Assembly (NCBI GenBank): GCA_002011075.2
Contig: MTMA02000006.1
Span: forward strand, 155,842-219,841
Direction: 5' to 3'
From: Candidatus Scotarchaeum otlingeri
Lineage (GTDB): Archaea > Thermoproteota > Nitrososphaeria > Geothermarchaeales > JDFR-13
DNA length: 64,000 bases
The translations under genes were made by a program, and so were the position numbers. This document shows positions 1 to 7,752 of the stretch, in pieces; the stretch's first letter is position 1, and each line of letters starts with the position of its first letter. The notes under the pieces are model-generated. The model saw only the letters and a list, made by a program, of their open reading frames with translations. It had not been told where the DNA came from and did no database searches.

Positions 1-1
1 C

Positions 2-436
2 CACATATATTCATATGGTATCCATAGGATGATGTTAAATTCGGAATTTGCCGATGTTGTTATTGCTGTAGATTCTAAGCCTATCCTCATAAATGTAGAG
101 GAAGCTACTAAGGTCTTTGTTGATAATTATAACGTGGTAAATATTGGAAAGAAGCTGAAAAAGTATACTCATGTAGATACGGGGCTATTTATTATCAGCA
201 TGAATCTCTACCCATATTTTCTAAGGTTGATGGAGGATAGGGAGGTTCTGGAGTTGTCAGATATGATAAGATCAGCTGTCCAAGATAATTATAATGTAAC
301 TATTTTTGATGTATCTGGGTCTGCGTGGATGGATATAGATACTATGGAAGATATTAGGAGAGCCGAATCGATGAGGGAATACCTCTTGTCTTCTCTGCAT
401 ACTAATCTAGGTCATATACTCAAGTTATTCGAGTAA
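2..436 (+). CDS. Sugar-phosphate nucleotidyltransferase, C-terminal part (5' truncated by window edge)
   Basis: The reading frame is open to the first bases of the window, so the N-terminal part with the nucleotide-binding loop lies outside. The visible 145 residues look like the second half of a GT-A-fold nucleotidyltransferase of the CTP:inositol-1-phosphate or glucose-1-phosphate type. Visible signs are a DVVIAVD strand, an iGK...yTHVDTGLFI segment (substrate region) and a WMDIDTMEDIRRAE tail typical of this family. The enzyme would make an NDP-polyol or NDP-sugar in the cytoplasm. An internal ATG at 29 exists, but residues before it still fit the family, so I do not take it as the start. 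Substrate cannot be decided. Confidence 0.75.
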   Translation, partial: HIYSYGIHRMMLNSEFADVVIAVDSKPILINVEEATKVFVDNYNVVNIGKKLKKYTHVDTGLFIISMNLYPYFLRLMEDREVLELSDMIRSAVQDNYNVTIFDVSGSAWMDIDTMEDIRRAESMREYLLSSLHTNLGHILKLFE

Positions 437-449
437 AAGGGGATATTCA

Positions 450-465
450 CCGTTGATAACAACGG
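450..465. terminator. Short inverted repeat after the nucleotidyltransferase gene
   Basis: A perfect 6-bp inverted repeat (ccgttg, loop ataa, caacgg) begins 14 bases after the upstream stop codon. It is not followed by a T tract, so it is a weak candidate for an RNA 3'-end hairpin rather than a typical archaeal terminator. The rest of the gap to the next gene is AT-rich with no other gene seen. Confidence 0.25.
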
Positions 466-632
466 GTTATTCAATAGGGATTATTGGAGTATTTATTTGA
501 AAATAATCGTTTCACAAGGCAAATTTACATTATGTAAAAACACGTTTACACACATTTATTTTCTGGGTTATTACGGGAGGAAATATAAGGGTTTTATTAT
601 TGAAGTACCTTACGATATAATGGGTGTCTATC

Positions 633-1340
633 TTGACTGAACTACTATATATGAATGATTCATATATGCGTGAGTTTAATGCAACGGTCACAAGGGTAGA
701 TGGTGAAAAAGTCTTTCTTGATAGGACTTGCTTCTATCCCTTGGGAGGCGGGCTAGTTTCAGATACAGGTGTATTGATTAGAGGAGAAGATAAATATCCC
801 GTTACTTTTGTGGGTAAAGAGGGGGGCGATGTATACCACTTGACTGAGAAACATACACTTAAACCTAATGATGAAGTAGTGGGAATTATAGACTGGAAGC
901 GGCGTTATCGACTGATGAGGATGCATACTGCTTGCCACATAATTAGCGCTATACTATATAAAGATGAGGGATCGTTAATAACAGGGAATAAAGTTGATAT
1001 TGACAAGTCTAGGGTAGATTTCAACTTGGAGAGGATGGATAAGGCGCTTATGGAGCTAGTTATCGATAAAACGAATCAGGTAATAAAACGAAATCTACCT
1101 GTAAAAATATATTATTTACCTAGAGAAGACGCTCTAAACATACCTGGTATAGTAAAGCTTGCGGCAAAGTTACCTCCGCATATAAAGACTCTCAGAATCG
1201 TGGAGATAGAAGGTATAGATATCCAAGCCGATGGCGGGCCTCATGTACATAATACAAGAGAGATCGGTGATGTTATCTTACTTAAAACTGAAAATAAGGG
1301 AAAAAATAATAGAAGACTATATTTCACTATTAAACCATAA
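633..1340 (+). CDS. alaX: Alanyl-tRNA editing protein AlaX (AlaX-M type)
   Basis: This free-standing editing domain, homologous to the editing region of alanyl-tRNA synthetase, hydrolyses mischarged Ser- or Gly-tRNA(Ala). The N-terminal part has the beta-barrel YPLGGG...SDTG motif. The zinc site is visible as HTACH about 100 residues in and as QADGGPHVHNT near the C terminus. AlaX-M proteins carry DGGTHV here instead of the Cys-x-Gly-Thr-His of AlaS; the Thr is Pro in this copy. I prefer the TTG at 633, which follows a GGTG and yields an N terminus like other AlaX-M; a GTG at 624 is the alternative. alaS itself is at the far end of the window. Confidence 0.88.
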   Translation: MTELLYMNDSYMREFNATVTRVDGEKVFLDRTCFYPLGGGLVSDTGVLIRGEDKYPVTFVGKEGGDVYHLTEKHTLKPNDEVVGIIDWKRRYRLMRMHTACHIISAILYKDEGSLITGNKVDIDKSRVDFNLERMDKALMELVIDKTNQVIKRNLPVKIYYLPREDALNIPGIVKLAAKLPPHIKTLRIVEIEGIDIQADGGPHVHNTREIGDVILLKTENKGKNNRRLYFTIKP

Positions 1341-1446
1341 TTAATGACGAAATACCTCAATTTAGTCAGCAAAAGATTTCAAAAGAGTTATCGTAATAAA
1401 TAGCTGTGAAGAAAATTACCTAGATAAAAATGATTTATTTATATAC

Positions 1447-2460
1447 CTATGGTAATTTTGGAATTATCTTCGTACCGGTTATAGAAATAGCTTCGAATAG
1501 ACGGTCTCTCTCTATCCAGTATGGCTCTAGGATTATATGTTTACATCCAGCGTCATAGAACCTAGATATCTTATCGACGCAATCCTCCGCATTTCCATAG
1601 ACTATTGTTTCATCAGCTAGATCATTTGGAATATCCCTTGCCAACTTATCCCATAATTCTTTATTAACTACTATTTGGTGGGTTCTTAATCCTGGATGGC
1701 TGTATCCCTCTATCCATAGAATATCGGGATAAGTAGCTAGATAATGTTTGGCTCCTTCTAAGAGCCTCTTATAGCTATACTCATCCGTCTCAAAGGGATA
1801 GAATATAACGCCTAGACACATCTCGAATTTATCAGGGTCTCTATCAAAATCTTCTATCAACCGCCTAAGGTTATCTGAGGTTATTTTATATGAATCTGGA
1901 GTATGGGACTCGGGTAGCCATCCATCACCATATTTAGCTGTAAGCCTAAGCATCCGGGGACCATAGGCAGCTATATAAATCGGTATCACTCCAACTGGGT
2001 GTAACGGTGAGCCTGCATCTATTAAACTGAAGAATGCGCCTTTGAAGTTTGCAGGCTCCTTTTCCTTTGCCATCCACAATTTTCTTATTACTATAATTCC
2101 CTCCTCTAATTTTGATCTAAGATTATCCATATTAATACCATAGGGTAAATGACTTGTTGCACCACCCGCCCCCAGGCCGAGAACCAGTCTTCCAGGGGCT
2201 ATATGTGATAATGATGCGAAGCTATGGGCTGTAACCATCGGATGTCTTCTTAATACATCTGTGATCATCGAGCCTATCAATATACTCTTCGTTTTATGGG
2301 CTAATGAGGTGAGAACAACGTATAACTCGGGTTCATTAGAGAAGGGAGCTTGATAATCAGGGTACCATACTCCATCGAAACCATATTGTTGACACAGGGT
2401 TGCCTCCTCAACTATTCCAGCGATCCCTCCATATCCATATAGCTGCCAGCTTATCCTCAT
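1447..2460 (-). CDS. LLM-class flavin/F420-dependent oxidoreductase
   Basis: A 337-residue protein of the bacterial luciferase-like monooxygenase fold, a TIM barrel that in archaea usually binds coenzyme F420. The MRISWQLYGYGG start, a GFDGVWYPDY strand, GSMITDVLRRHP, the LVLGLGAGG segment and GDGWLPESHTP are hallmarks of the F420-dependent branch related to methylene-tetrahydromethanopterin reductase. Length fits the family. It stands alone, divergent from the CDGSH gene across a promoter-like AT-rich gap. The substrate cannot be read from the sequence. Confidence 0.85.
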   Translation of the reverse strand: MRISWQLYGYGGIAGIVEEATLCQQYGFDGVWYPDYQAPFSNEPELYVVLTSLAHKTKSILIGSMITDVLRRHPMVTAHSFASLSHIAPGRLVLGLGAGGATSHLPYGINMDNLRSKLEEGIIVIRKLWMAKEKEPANFKGAFFSLIDAGSPLHPVGVIPIYIAAYGPRMLRLTAKYGDGWLPESHTPDSYKITSDNLRRLIEDFDRDPDKFEMCLGVIFYPFETDEYSYKRLLEGAKHYLATYPDILWIEGYSHPGLRTHQIVVNKELWDKLARDIPNDLADETIVYGNAEDCVDKISRFYDAGCKHIILEPYWIERDRLFEAISITGTKIIPKLP

Positions 2461-2576
2461 TAAGAAATAATTAGGAAGAAGGAAATAAGAATATAAAAAG
2501 AGGTGTAATATGGATTCTATTGTAAATTATAGAGTTAACCATATACTAATTTTTATACTATATATCCGCTAATAAC

Positions 2577-2759
2577 ATGAATGATATGACTAGTAAAACA
2601 ATAATAAAATGTAAGGAGAATGGACCATATCTCATTGAAGTCGAAGGCAAAGTTATAATGGCTCTTTGCCGATGCGGAGCCTCAAAAAATAAGCCCTACT
2701 GCGATGGTACCCACGCCAAAATAGGGTTTAAGGCAGAAAGCAGAGAGATAGAGATATAA
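2577..2759 (+). CDS. CDGSH iron-sulfur domain protein
   Basis: A 60-residue protein made of a single CDGSH domain. The motif CRCGASKNKPYCDGTH is complete: three Cys and one His that bind a 2Fe-2S cluster. Archaeal single-domain CDGSH proteins are small cytoplasmic redox or cluster-transfer proteins. The first ATG is used; a second lies three codons downstream. There is no operon partner, the aminotransferase beginning 95 bases later. Confidence 0.9.
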   Translation: MNDMTSKTIIKCKENGPYLIEVEGKVIMALCRCGASKNKPYCDGTHAKIGFKAESREIEI

Positions 2760-2854
2760 GAATAATCACCAAATATTTCTTTTTATATTAAGCCAGTCTA
2801 ACTATCCTTATCAATTATAATTATTTCTGGGACGCATTTGTTATTAGGTGCCTT

Positions 2855-4129
2855 GTGGTGGAGGGGTATAAAAACAAGATAATAAAGTTATATAGAGATC
2901 ATGTTTCATCGGGTAAAGTGGAGTTTTATACAGCTATAGGCTTCGACCTTATTATAGGGAGGAGACATGGTCCATGGATATATGATCTTGATGGAAGAAA
3001 GAAATTGCTAAACTGTCATTGTAATGGTGGCGTTTATAATCTCGGCCATCTCCATCCTGAGATAAAAAAGGCCTTGTTAGACGCCTTAGAGGAAGGTATA
3101 GATATAGGTAATCATCATTTGATAAGTGAAAACAGAGCATTATTAGCCGAAAAGCTAGTTGAATTAACGCCAAAAGAGATCACGAGGGTTACCTATGGTG
3201 TAGGTGGAGGAGAAGCTGTTGACTATGCTATAAAGCTAGCAAGAGGATATACGGGGAGATATAAGATTATATATGCTAAAGGAGGATATCATGGCCATAC
3301 TGGGCTTGCCTTGGCCGCGGGAGACGATCAATACAAGAGGCCCTTCGAACCGTTAGCACCAGGATTTATATCGGTTCCCTTTGGAGACCTCGATTCCTTA
3401 TCTAATGCTATAGATAATGATACAGCTGCTGTTATATTTGAAACGATACCTGCTACCCTGGGGATGCCGATGCCACCGAAAAATTTCTATAAAGGAGTAC
3501 GAGACCTATGTGATGATAAAGGCTCTCTATTAATATTAGATGAGATACAGACAGGGCTGGGTAGAACCGGTAAACTCTGGTGTTTCGAGCACTACGGAAT
3601 AGTACCGGATATATTTGTTGTCGGTAAGGGATTATCCGGAGGCTTATATCCTATAACCGCAACTCTATATAAAGAGGAACTAGATCAATTTATGAGACGC
3701 CACCCATTTATACATGTATCTACCTTTGGAGGCGCTGAGATAGGTTGTCGCGTAGCATTAAAGGTTCTAGAGATATCCTCCGATCCCTCCTTTCTTAATC
3801 ATGTGAATCAGATATCATATAGACTAAGAAGAATTCTAGATGAGGTAATGACGAATTATAACGATATACTTACTGAAATTAGGCAGATAGGTTTATTCAT
3901 AGGTCTAAAGATGATGGATGAAGGTTATGGCCCCCTACTGGCAATTTCATCCTATAACCATGGAATCCTCGCTGTATACGCTAATAATGACCGTTCTGTA
4001 CTTCAATTCCTGCCGCCTCTCATAATTGGAGATGAGGAGTTGATATATATTAGGGAGCGGTTGATGGCCGCATATAACTGGGCGAAGGAACATAAAGAAT
4101 ATCTTGAATTAATTAAGATGATGTTATAA
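2855..4129 (+). CDS. Class III aminotransferase (acetylornithine/4-aminobutyrate-like)
   Basis: A PLP-dependent fold-type I aminotransferase of 424 residues. Visible family features are the NCHCNGGVYNLGHLHPEI N-terminal segment, the YGVGGGEAVDYAIKLAR cofactor-phosphate region, the YHGHTG loop, the LLILDEIQTGLGRTG strand with the cofactor-contacting Asp, and the KGLSGG segment with the PLP lysine. The start is one of two adjacent GTG codons. It is followed after 16 bases by a DUF6206-like gene and is probably co-transcribed with it. Substrate is not predictable; it lies far from arginine or lysine genes, so a biosynthetic acetylornithine role is not supported. Confidence 0.85.
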   Translation: MVEGYKNKIIKLYRDHVSSGKVEFYTAIGFDLIIGRRHGPWIYDLDGRKKLLNCHCNGGVYNLGHLHPEIKKALLDALEEGIDIGNHHLISENRALLAEKLVELTPKEITRVTYGVGGGEAVDYAIKLARGYTGRYKIIYAKGGYHGHTGLALAAGDDQYKRPFEPLAPGFISVPFGDLDSLSNAIDNDTAAVIFETIPATLGMPMPPKNFYKGVRDLCDDKGSLLILDEIQTGLGRTGKLWCFEHYGIVPDIFVVGKGLSGGLYPITATLYKEELDQFMRRHPFIHVSTFGGAEIGCRVALKVLEISSDPSFLNHVNQISYRLRRILDEVMTNYNDILTEIRQIGLFIGLKMMDEGYGPLLAISSYNHGILAVYANNDRSVLQFLPPLIIGDEELIYIRERLMAAYNWAKEHKEYLELIKMML

Positions 4130-4145
4130 ACATGGGTGAAAAGGC

Positions 4146-5108
4146 TTGGGGAAGTTAGACCTCTCCTTATTAAAGGAGTTCGAGGAGGGACTAGATACTC
4201 TTCACCCCGAGAAATCGGTCATTCCCCTTAGAATATTAGGCTATGGCGAGATATCCACTGTATTTGAGATCCTGAGGGATGAATTTAGTGGGATAGCATT
4301 TAAGAGGCTTCCTCTATTTAGAGATATAGATGAGGCGAAGAGATACGTAGACTTATATGAGAAATATAACGAGCTTCTTCGATCAATAGGAATATCCACG
4401 CCGGAATATGGAGCTGAGATAGTGGAGAGAGACGATGGATTGATAGTATTATTCCTTTATCAAGAGCTTCTCAATCCCGCTTCAATTTGCCATAAAATTA
4501 TCCATAAGATACCTGAGAGTGAATCCATCAGATTATTCAAGGATATACTAAGCTATATGGATAAAATATGGCTCTACAATATGGATATGGAGGGTAAACA
4601 TGCATTAGGATTCGACGGCCAGATCTCTAATTGGGCAGTAACTAATTATGAAGGGGAAGATAAGCTCCCCGAGAAACCCAGTTTAGTATACCTAGACACA
4701 ACTACACCATTAATACGGGTAGACGGCGAAGAGCAGCTCAAAGCCGAGCTTTTCCTTAAGGCGGCGCCTCCCATACTAAGGTGGATATTAAAGAAGCTTT
4801 TTCTTCAAGAGATATTGGATAGATACTATGACTTTAGAAGCGTTGTAGTAGATCTCATTGCTAATCTTTTTAAGGAGAAGAAGCCTGATCTTATCCCAGG
4901 TATGATTGACGTTGCTAATCAATTCTTCGTTGAGAAGGAGATTGATGACTATAAATCTATTACCTATGAGGAGGTCAAAAAATACTATGATAGTGATGCT
5001 TCGATATGGAGCATTTACCTATCAGCGCGAAAGATGCATAGGTTCATTAGGACGAAGTTATTGAGGGGGTATTACGAATTTATACTTCCAGAGAAGATAG
5101 AGAGGTGA
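4146..5108 (+). CDS. DUF6206-like protein (possible kinase-like fold)
   Basis: This 320-residue soluble protein matches, from memory, the DUF6206 family: an LGYGEISTVFE segment near residue 30, FKRLPLF near 50, GFDGQISNWA near 158, a YLDTTTPL segment near 185, then RYYDFR and a VVVDLIANLFKE helix. The glycine-rich strand followed by a lysine strand and a later GQISNWA/YLDTTTP pair recalls protein-kinase-like ATP-binding and catalytic strands, but this is an inference. The TTG start at 4146 is preceded by GGTGAAAAGG. It directly follows the aminotransferase gene, suggesting a shared pathway. Confidence 0.6.
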   Translation: MGKLDLSLLKEFEEGLDTLHPEKSVIPLRILGYGEISTVFEILRDEFSGIAFKRLPLFRDIDEAKRYVDLYEKYNELLRSIGISTPEYGAEIVERDDGLIVLFLYQELLNPASICHKIIHKIPESESIRLFKDILSYMDKIWLYNMDMEGKHALGFDGQISNWAVTNYEGEDKLPEKPSLVYLDTTTPLIRVDGEEQLKAELFLKAAPPILRWILKKLFLQEILDRYYDFRSVVVDLIANLFKEKKPDLIPGMIDVANQFFVEKEIDDYKSITYEEVKKYYDSDASIWSIYLSARKMHRFIRTKLLRGYYEFILPEKIER

Positions 5109-5115
5109 GCCTCCC

Positions 5116-6069
5116 CTATTCTCTGTGTTCCCATACTCTTCTCCGAAGCCAAAGCATAAATATCAATGTTAAAATTCCAATAATTGTCATGCCTCTAGTA
5201 TCGTCTACGCGGGTCGGATCGAGTTCTTGAATAGGCGCTAAGATAATGAAGAATAATAAGGCTCCGAAACTTAGTGCCCATGTGTGTCTGGCTTCCCACT
5301 CCTTAGAGTTGTAATATATCGCTAACCCTAATATTAGGAGTATTGCTGTGCCTATGGAGATAGTTGCTGGAGGAGGTAAATAATTAGGCAGCCCGAAGAA
5401 ACTGAAGTATAAGGCGAATATGGTGAAGAAGCCAAACACGATATTTTTCCGGGTGGACGCCTTAAATCTGGCTTTACCCAATATACCGGCTCTAGGCACC
5501 TTTTTCGCCGTTAAAACTATCAATATACCTATCAGTGTAAAGACTAGATAAGGAAGGGGCTCGGGGAGATAGGGATTGAGGAAAGCAAATATAACGAGTC
5601 CATTTAGGGAATAGGCGGCAAAAAGTAATTTCAATTTCTTACCTGAAATCCAGCTTATATTTCTCTTATCTATATGAATCAATTCAACAATAGCTATGGG
5701 GATAGCTATACTTACAATAGCATGATAAAATATAAGAGCATTGGTCCAAACCCAGTTCACTCCGTATACTCTTCCATAGCCTCTAAGAACACCTAAGTCT
5801 ATCCAGTAAGGATCGAAGAAGCTTTTTACAAATAATCCTTCCTCAGCTATGGCATATGCAACCCCCAAATATAAAACCACTAAAAAATCTTTCTTCCATC
5901 TTACTTTAGCTTCTCTAATAAGTATAGCGCCGCCCCCATATAGAACACTCAGGATAATGAATGCAATAGGATTAAAGAATTCCATGGGGGGTGCAGAGCC
6001 CGATAACATCTCTGCTAATATAGGCGATAGAAAGAACAGTTTTAATGCAGGGTCTCCCCTGATATTCAT
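5116..6069 (-). CDS. Multi-pass membrane protein of unknown function
   Basis: About 317 residues with eight or nine hydrophobic segments separated by short loops. A conserved-looking AIAEEGLFVKSFFDPYW loop near residue 73 carries a pair of acidic residues at a membrane boundary, a pattern seen in intramembrane CPBP-type proteases, but no second histidine motif of that family is obvious. It is convergent with the DUF6206-like gene, ending 7 bases from that gene's stop. I do not recognise the family. Confidence 0.6.
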   Translation of the reverse strand: MNIRGDPALKLFFLSPILAEMLSGSAPPMEFFNPIAFIILSVLYGGGAILIREAKVRWKKDFLVVLYLGVAYAIAEEGLFVKSFFDPYWIDLGVLRGYGRVYGVNWVWTNALIFYHAIVSIAIPIAIVELIHIDKRNISWISGKKLKLLFAAYSLNGLVIFAFLNPYLPEPLPYLVFTLIGILIVLTAKKVPRAGILGKARFKASTRKNIVFGFFTIFALYFSFFGLPNYLPPPATISIGTAILLILGLAIYYNSKEWEARHTWALSFGALLFFIILAPIQELDPTRVDDTRGMTIIGILTLIFMLWLRRRVWEHRE

Positions 6070-6158
6070 AATAAGAATAATTATCGATTTCGATAGATAA
6101 GAAGATAGGTAGATATAAGATGTGTATTCTAGAGAATATTCCTTAAATCCGCGGAGAG

Positions 6159-6180
6159 AAACCGTTTCAAAACCGTTTCA
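6159..6180. promoter_or_regulatory. Tandem 11-bp direct repeat upstream of the Met/His-rich gene
   Basis: The 11-base unit aaaccgtttca occurs twice head to tail, exactly one helical turn apart, and a shorter related gtttcac follows near 6199. The repeats lie 45 bases upstream of the Met/His-rich gene, about where a transcription factor operator would sit relative to an archaeal core promoter. A metal-responsive regulator is an attractive but unproven candidate. Confidence 0.4.
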
Positions 6181-6224
6181 CAAAACCCTTATCTAATGTT
6201 TCACCCCTTATAGAAAAGCTTGAG

Positions 6225-6590
6225 GTGAAAAAGATGAATAAAACCTTAATCATAGTGGCAAGCGGGCTGATAACAGCACTACTAATCGGATGGATGATAC
6301 CAGGGATAATAGCAAACCCCTACAACGCTATGGCTATGCGTGGAATAAATAATGGGATGATGACCAGCGGCATGAACAACGGCATGATGCATGGAGGAAT
6401 GAACGGGATGCACATGGCTATGAACAACGGATATACCGACTGTCCAATGCATAACCACCAAAACAGCCACATGCATCAAATGATGTACAACCAGAGCCAA
6501 ATGCATATAGAATGCCAAGAAATGATGCAGAACATGCATATGCAACACCAAAGCCACAACCAAGAGAACCACAGCTACACGGAAGGATAA
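6225..6590 (+). CDS. Met/His-rich exported small protein, possible copper or silver binder
   Basis: This 121-residue protein opens with a basic tip and a hydrophobic segment (residues 7-27), a signal peptide or membrane anchor. The remainder is low complexity with about 23 Met and 11 His in repeats of the NNGMM, HMHQMM and MHMQHQ kind plus two Cys. Methionine- and histidine-rich exported domains bind Cu(I)/Cu(II) in known proteins such as PcoE, CopK-like proteins and the Ctr1 ectodomain; a similar role here is inferred. The start may be GTG at 6225 or ATG at 6234. A shadow frame on the opposite strand is Val/His-rich and not a gene. Confidence 0.65.
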   Translation: MKKMNKTLIIVASGLITALLIGWMIPGIIANPYNAMAMRGINNGMMTSGMNNGMMHGGMNGMHMAMNNGYTDCPMHNHQNSHMHQMMYNQSQMHIECQEMMQNMHMQHQSHNQENHSYTEG

Positions 6591-6712
6591 AAAAAGGAAC
6601 AGCCCCAACACCCCTCTTTTTATATAGGCAAAAATTGCATAAGACAACCAAAAACCAGCAGATTATTGCAACGAAAACTCATATGACAAGCCGCTAATCA
6701 ACTATAATTAGA

Positions 6713-7366
6713 ATGACAAAGAAAGCCCTCCTCATAATAGACATGACCAAAGATTTCCTCCTCAAAGAATACAACCCCAGCCTAGCCCTAGAAAGAGCCC
6801 AGCAACTAATACCCCGAATAAGACAACTCCAAGAAGCCTTCCTCAAAAAAGGATACCCAGTAATCTACGCATCAGATAGACACCTACCCACAGACCACGA
6901 ACTCAAAAAATGGGGACCACACTCAATGAAAGGAACAGAAGGATCAGAGATAGTAGACGGCCTCCTCAAAAAAGGAATATACACCCTCCAAAGAAACTGG
7001 ACCCCAAAAGATATAGAGAACATCCCCCCAAACCAACTCCTACTAGAAATAGAAAAAGGAACCTACAGCGCCTTCACCGACAACAACGGAGAACCCACAG
7101 CCCTCCAACCCCTACTAAAAAAACTAGGATTCAAACCAGGAGACGAACTATACATAACAGGACTACACACAAACTGCTGCGACAAACACACCATAGCAGA
7201 CGCATGGTTCAGAGGATACAAAACCATAATAATAACAGACTGCGTAGACGCATTCGACAACACAGACGGAACCCTCGGAATGGGACACAACGAAGCACTA
7301 AAATACCAAAAATACTGGTACAACACCCAAACAAAAACAAGCCAAGAAACCATAAACCAACTATAA
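6713..7366 (+). CDS. Isochorismatase-family cysteine hydrolase (nicotinamidase-like)
   Basis: A 217-residue alpha/beta hydrolase of the isochorismatase superfamily. The catalytic triad can be read: Asp in LLIIDMTKDF (D10), Lys in the EKGTYSAF loop, and the nucleophilic Cys in GLHTNCCDKHT, followed by DAWFRGY. A WGPHSMKGTEGSEI metal/substrate loop is like that of nicotinamidase (PncA), but metal ligands are not certain, so the substrate could be nicotinamide or another amide. The gene is strongly biased to A- and C-ending codons, following the A/C-rich composition of the strand, unlike genes before 6 kb. This suggests unusual mutational history or recent transfer. Confidence 0.85.
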   Translation: MTKKALLIIDMTKDFLLKEYNPSLALERAQQLIPRIRQLQEAFLKKGYPVIYASDRHLPTDHELKKWGPHSMKGTEGSEIVDGLLKKGIYTLQRNWTPKDIENIPPNQLLLEIEKGTYSAFTDNNGEPTALQPLLKKLGFKPGDELYITGLHTNCCDKHTIADAWFRGYKTIIITDCVDAFDNTDGTLGMGHNEALKYQKYWYNTQTKTSQETINQL

Positions 7367-7604
7367 ACCAACCCACCCAATTTTTATATAAAAACCACCA
7401 AAACAAACACCAAAAACCAAAGAACAAACCAAATAATACACATACAATAACAAAAAAGCGATGAAAACTAACAGAAAAAAACCACTCTACATACAAACCA
7501 AACACAGATAAAGAACAAATAAAAAAACGCCCCCAACCAAAAAAACACCACCAAAAAAGAAAAATATAAAAACCAACCCACAAAACAAATAATAGAGAAA
7601 CACC
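7367..7604. other. A/C-rich low-complexity spacer
   Basis: Between the hydrolase and tRNA-Tyr the + strand is nearly all A and C with very little G and few T. No gene is credible here; the long Arg/Pro/Asn-rich and Trp/Phe-rich frames that cross it are artefacts of this composition. A TATA-like element (aaatataaaa, near 7562-7571) precedes the tRNA by about 35 bases and is its probable promoter. Confidence 0.6.
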
Positions 7605-7735
7605 CCCCGGGTAGCTCAACCTGGAAGAGCGGCTGGCTGTAGCGTGCCCAGTTGGTGGGCTACTTATTTGCCCGGCCGCTGCTCGTACATGCAGGCACCA
7701 GCAGGTTGTGGGTTCAAATCCCACCCCGGGGACCA
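7605..7735 (+). tRNA. tRNA-Tyr (GTA), intron-containing, CCA encoded
   Basis: The acceptor stem CCCCGGG/CCCGGGG, D arm GCTC/GAGC, T arm GTGGG/CCCAC and a genomically encoded CCA are all intact. The anticodon stem is GCTGG (7632-7636) with CCAGC (7698-7702). The loop has GTA at 7639-7641, and a canonical-position intron of about 54 bases (7643-7696) follows position 37. The last 23 bases of the gene plus three downstream bases are repeated at 11587-11612, which marks this gene as an integration target. Confidence 0.92.
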
Positions 7736-7738
7736 TTA
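7713..7738 (+). repeat. Direct repeat, attachment-site copy within tRNA-Tyr 3' end
   Basis: This 26-bp segment covers the T loop, the 3' T stem, the acceptor 3' strand, discriminator, CCA and the next three bases. It is identical to 11587-11612. A tRNA 3' end duplicated in direct orientation is the standard footprint of site-specific integration. Confidence 0.85.
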
Positions 7739-7752
7739 TATCTTTTTAGTGT

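Noticed and set aside
6282-6651. Two frames opposite the Met/His-rich gene (Val/His- and Cys/Gly-rich)
   Set aside because: Complement of ATG/CAT-rich repeats; no ribosome-binding site or promoter, while the + frame has a good signal peptide.
6910-7464. Long Arg/Pro/Asn-rich frame on the + strand inside and after the isochorismatase gene
   Set aside because: It is an out-of-frame reading of A/C-rich DNA. The hydrolase in the other frame has a complete catalytic triad, and this frame has no fold-like pattern.
7209-7736. Trp/Phe/Gly/Val-rich frame on the - strand covering tRNA-Tyr
   Set aside because: It crosses the tRNA gene and its odd residue content is the direct result of G/T-rich sequence on that strand.
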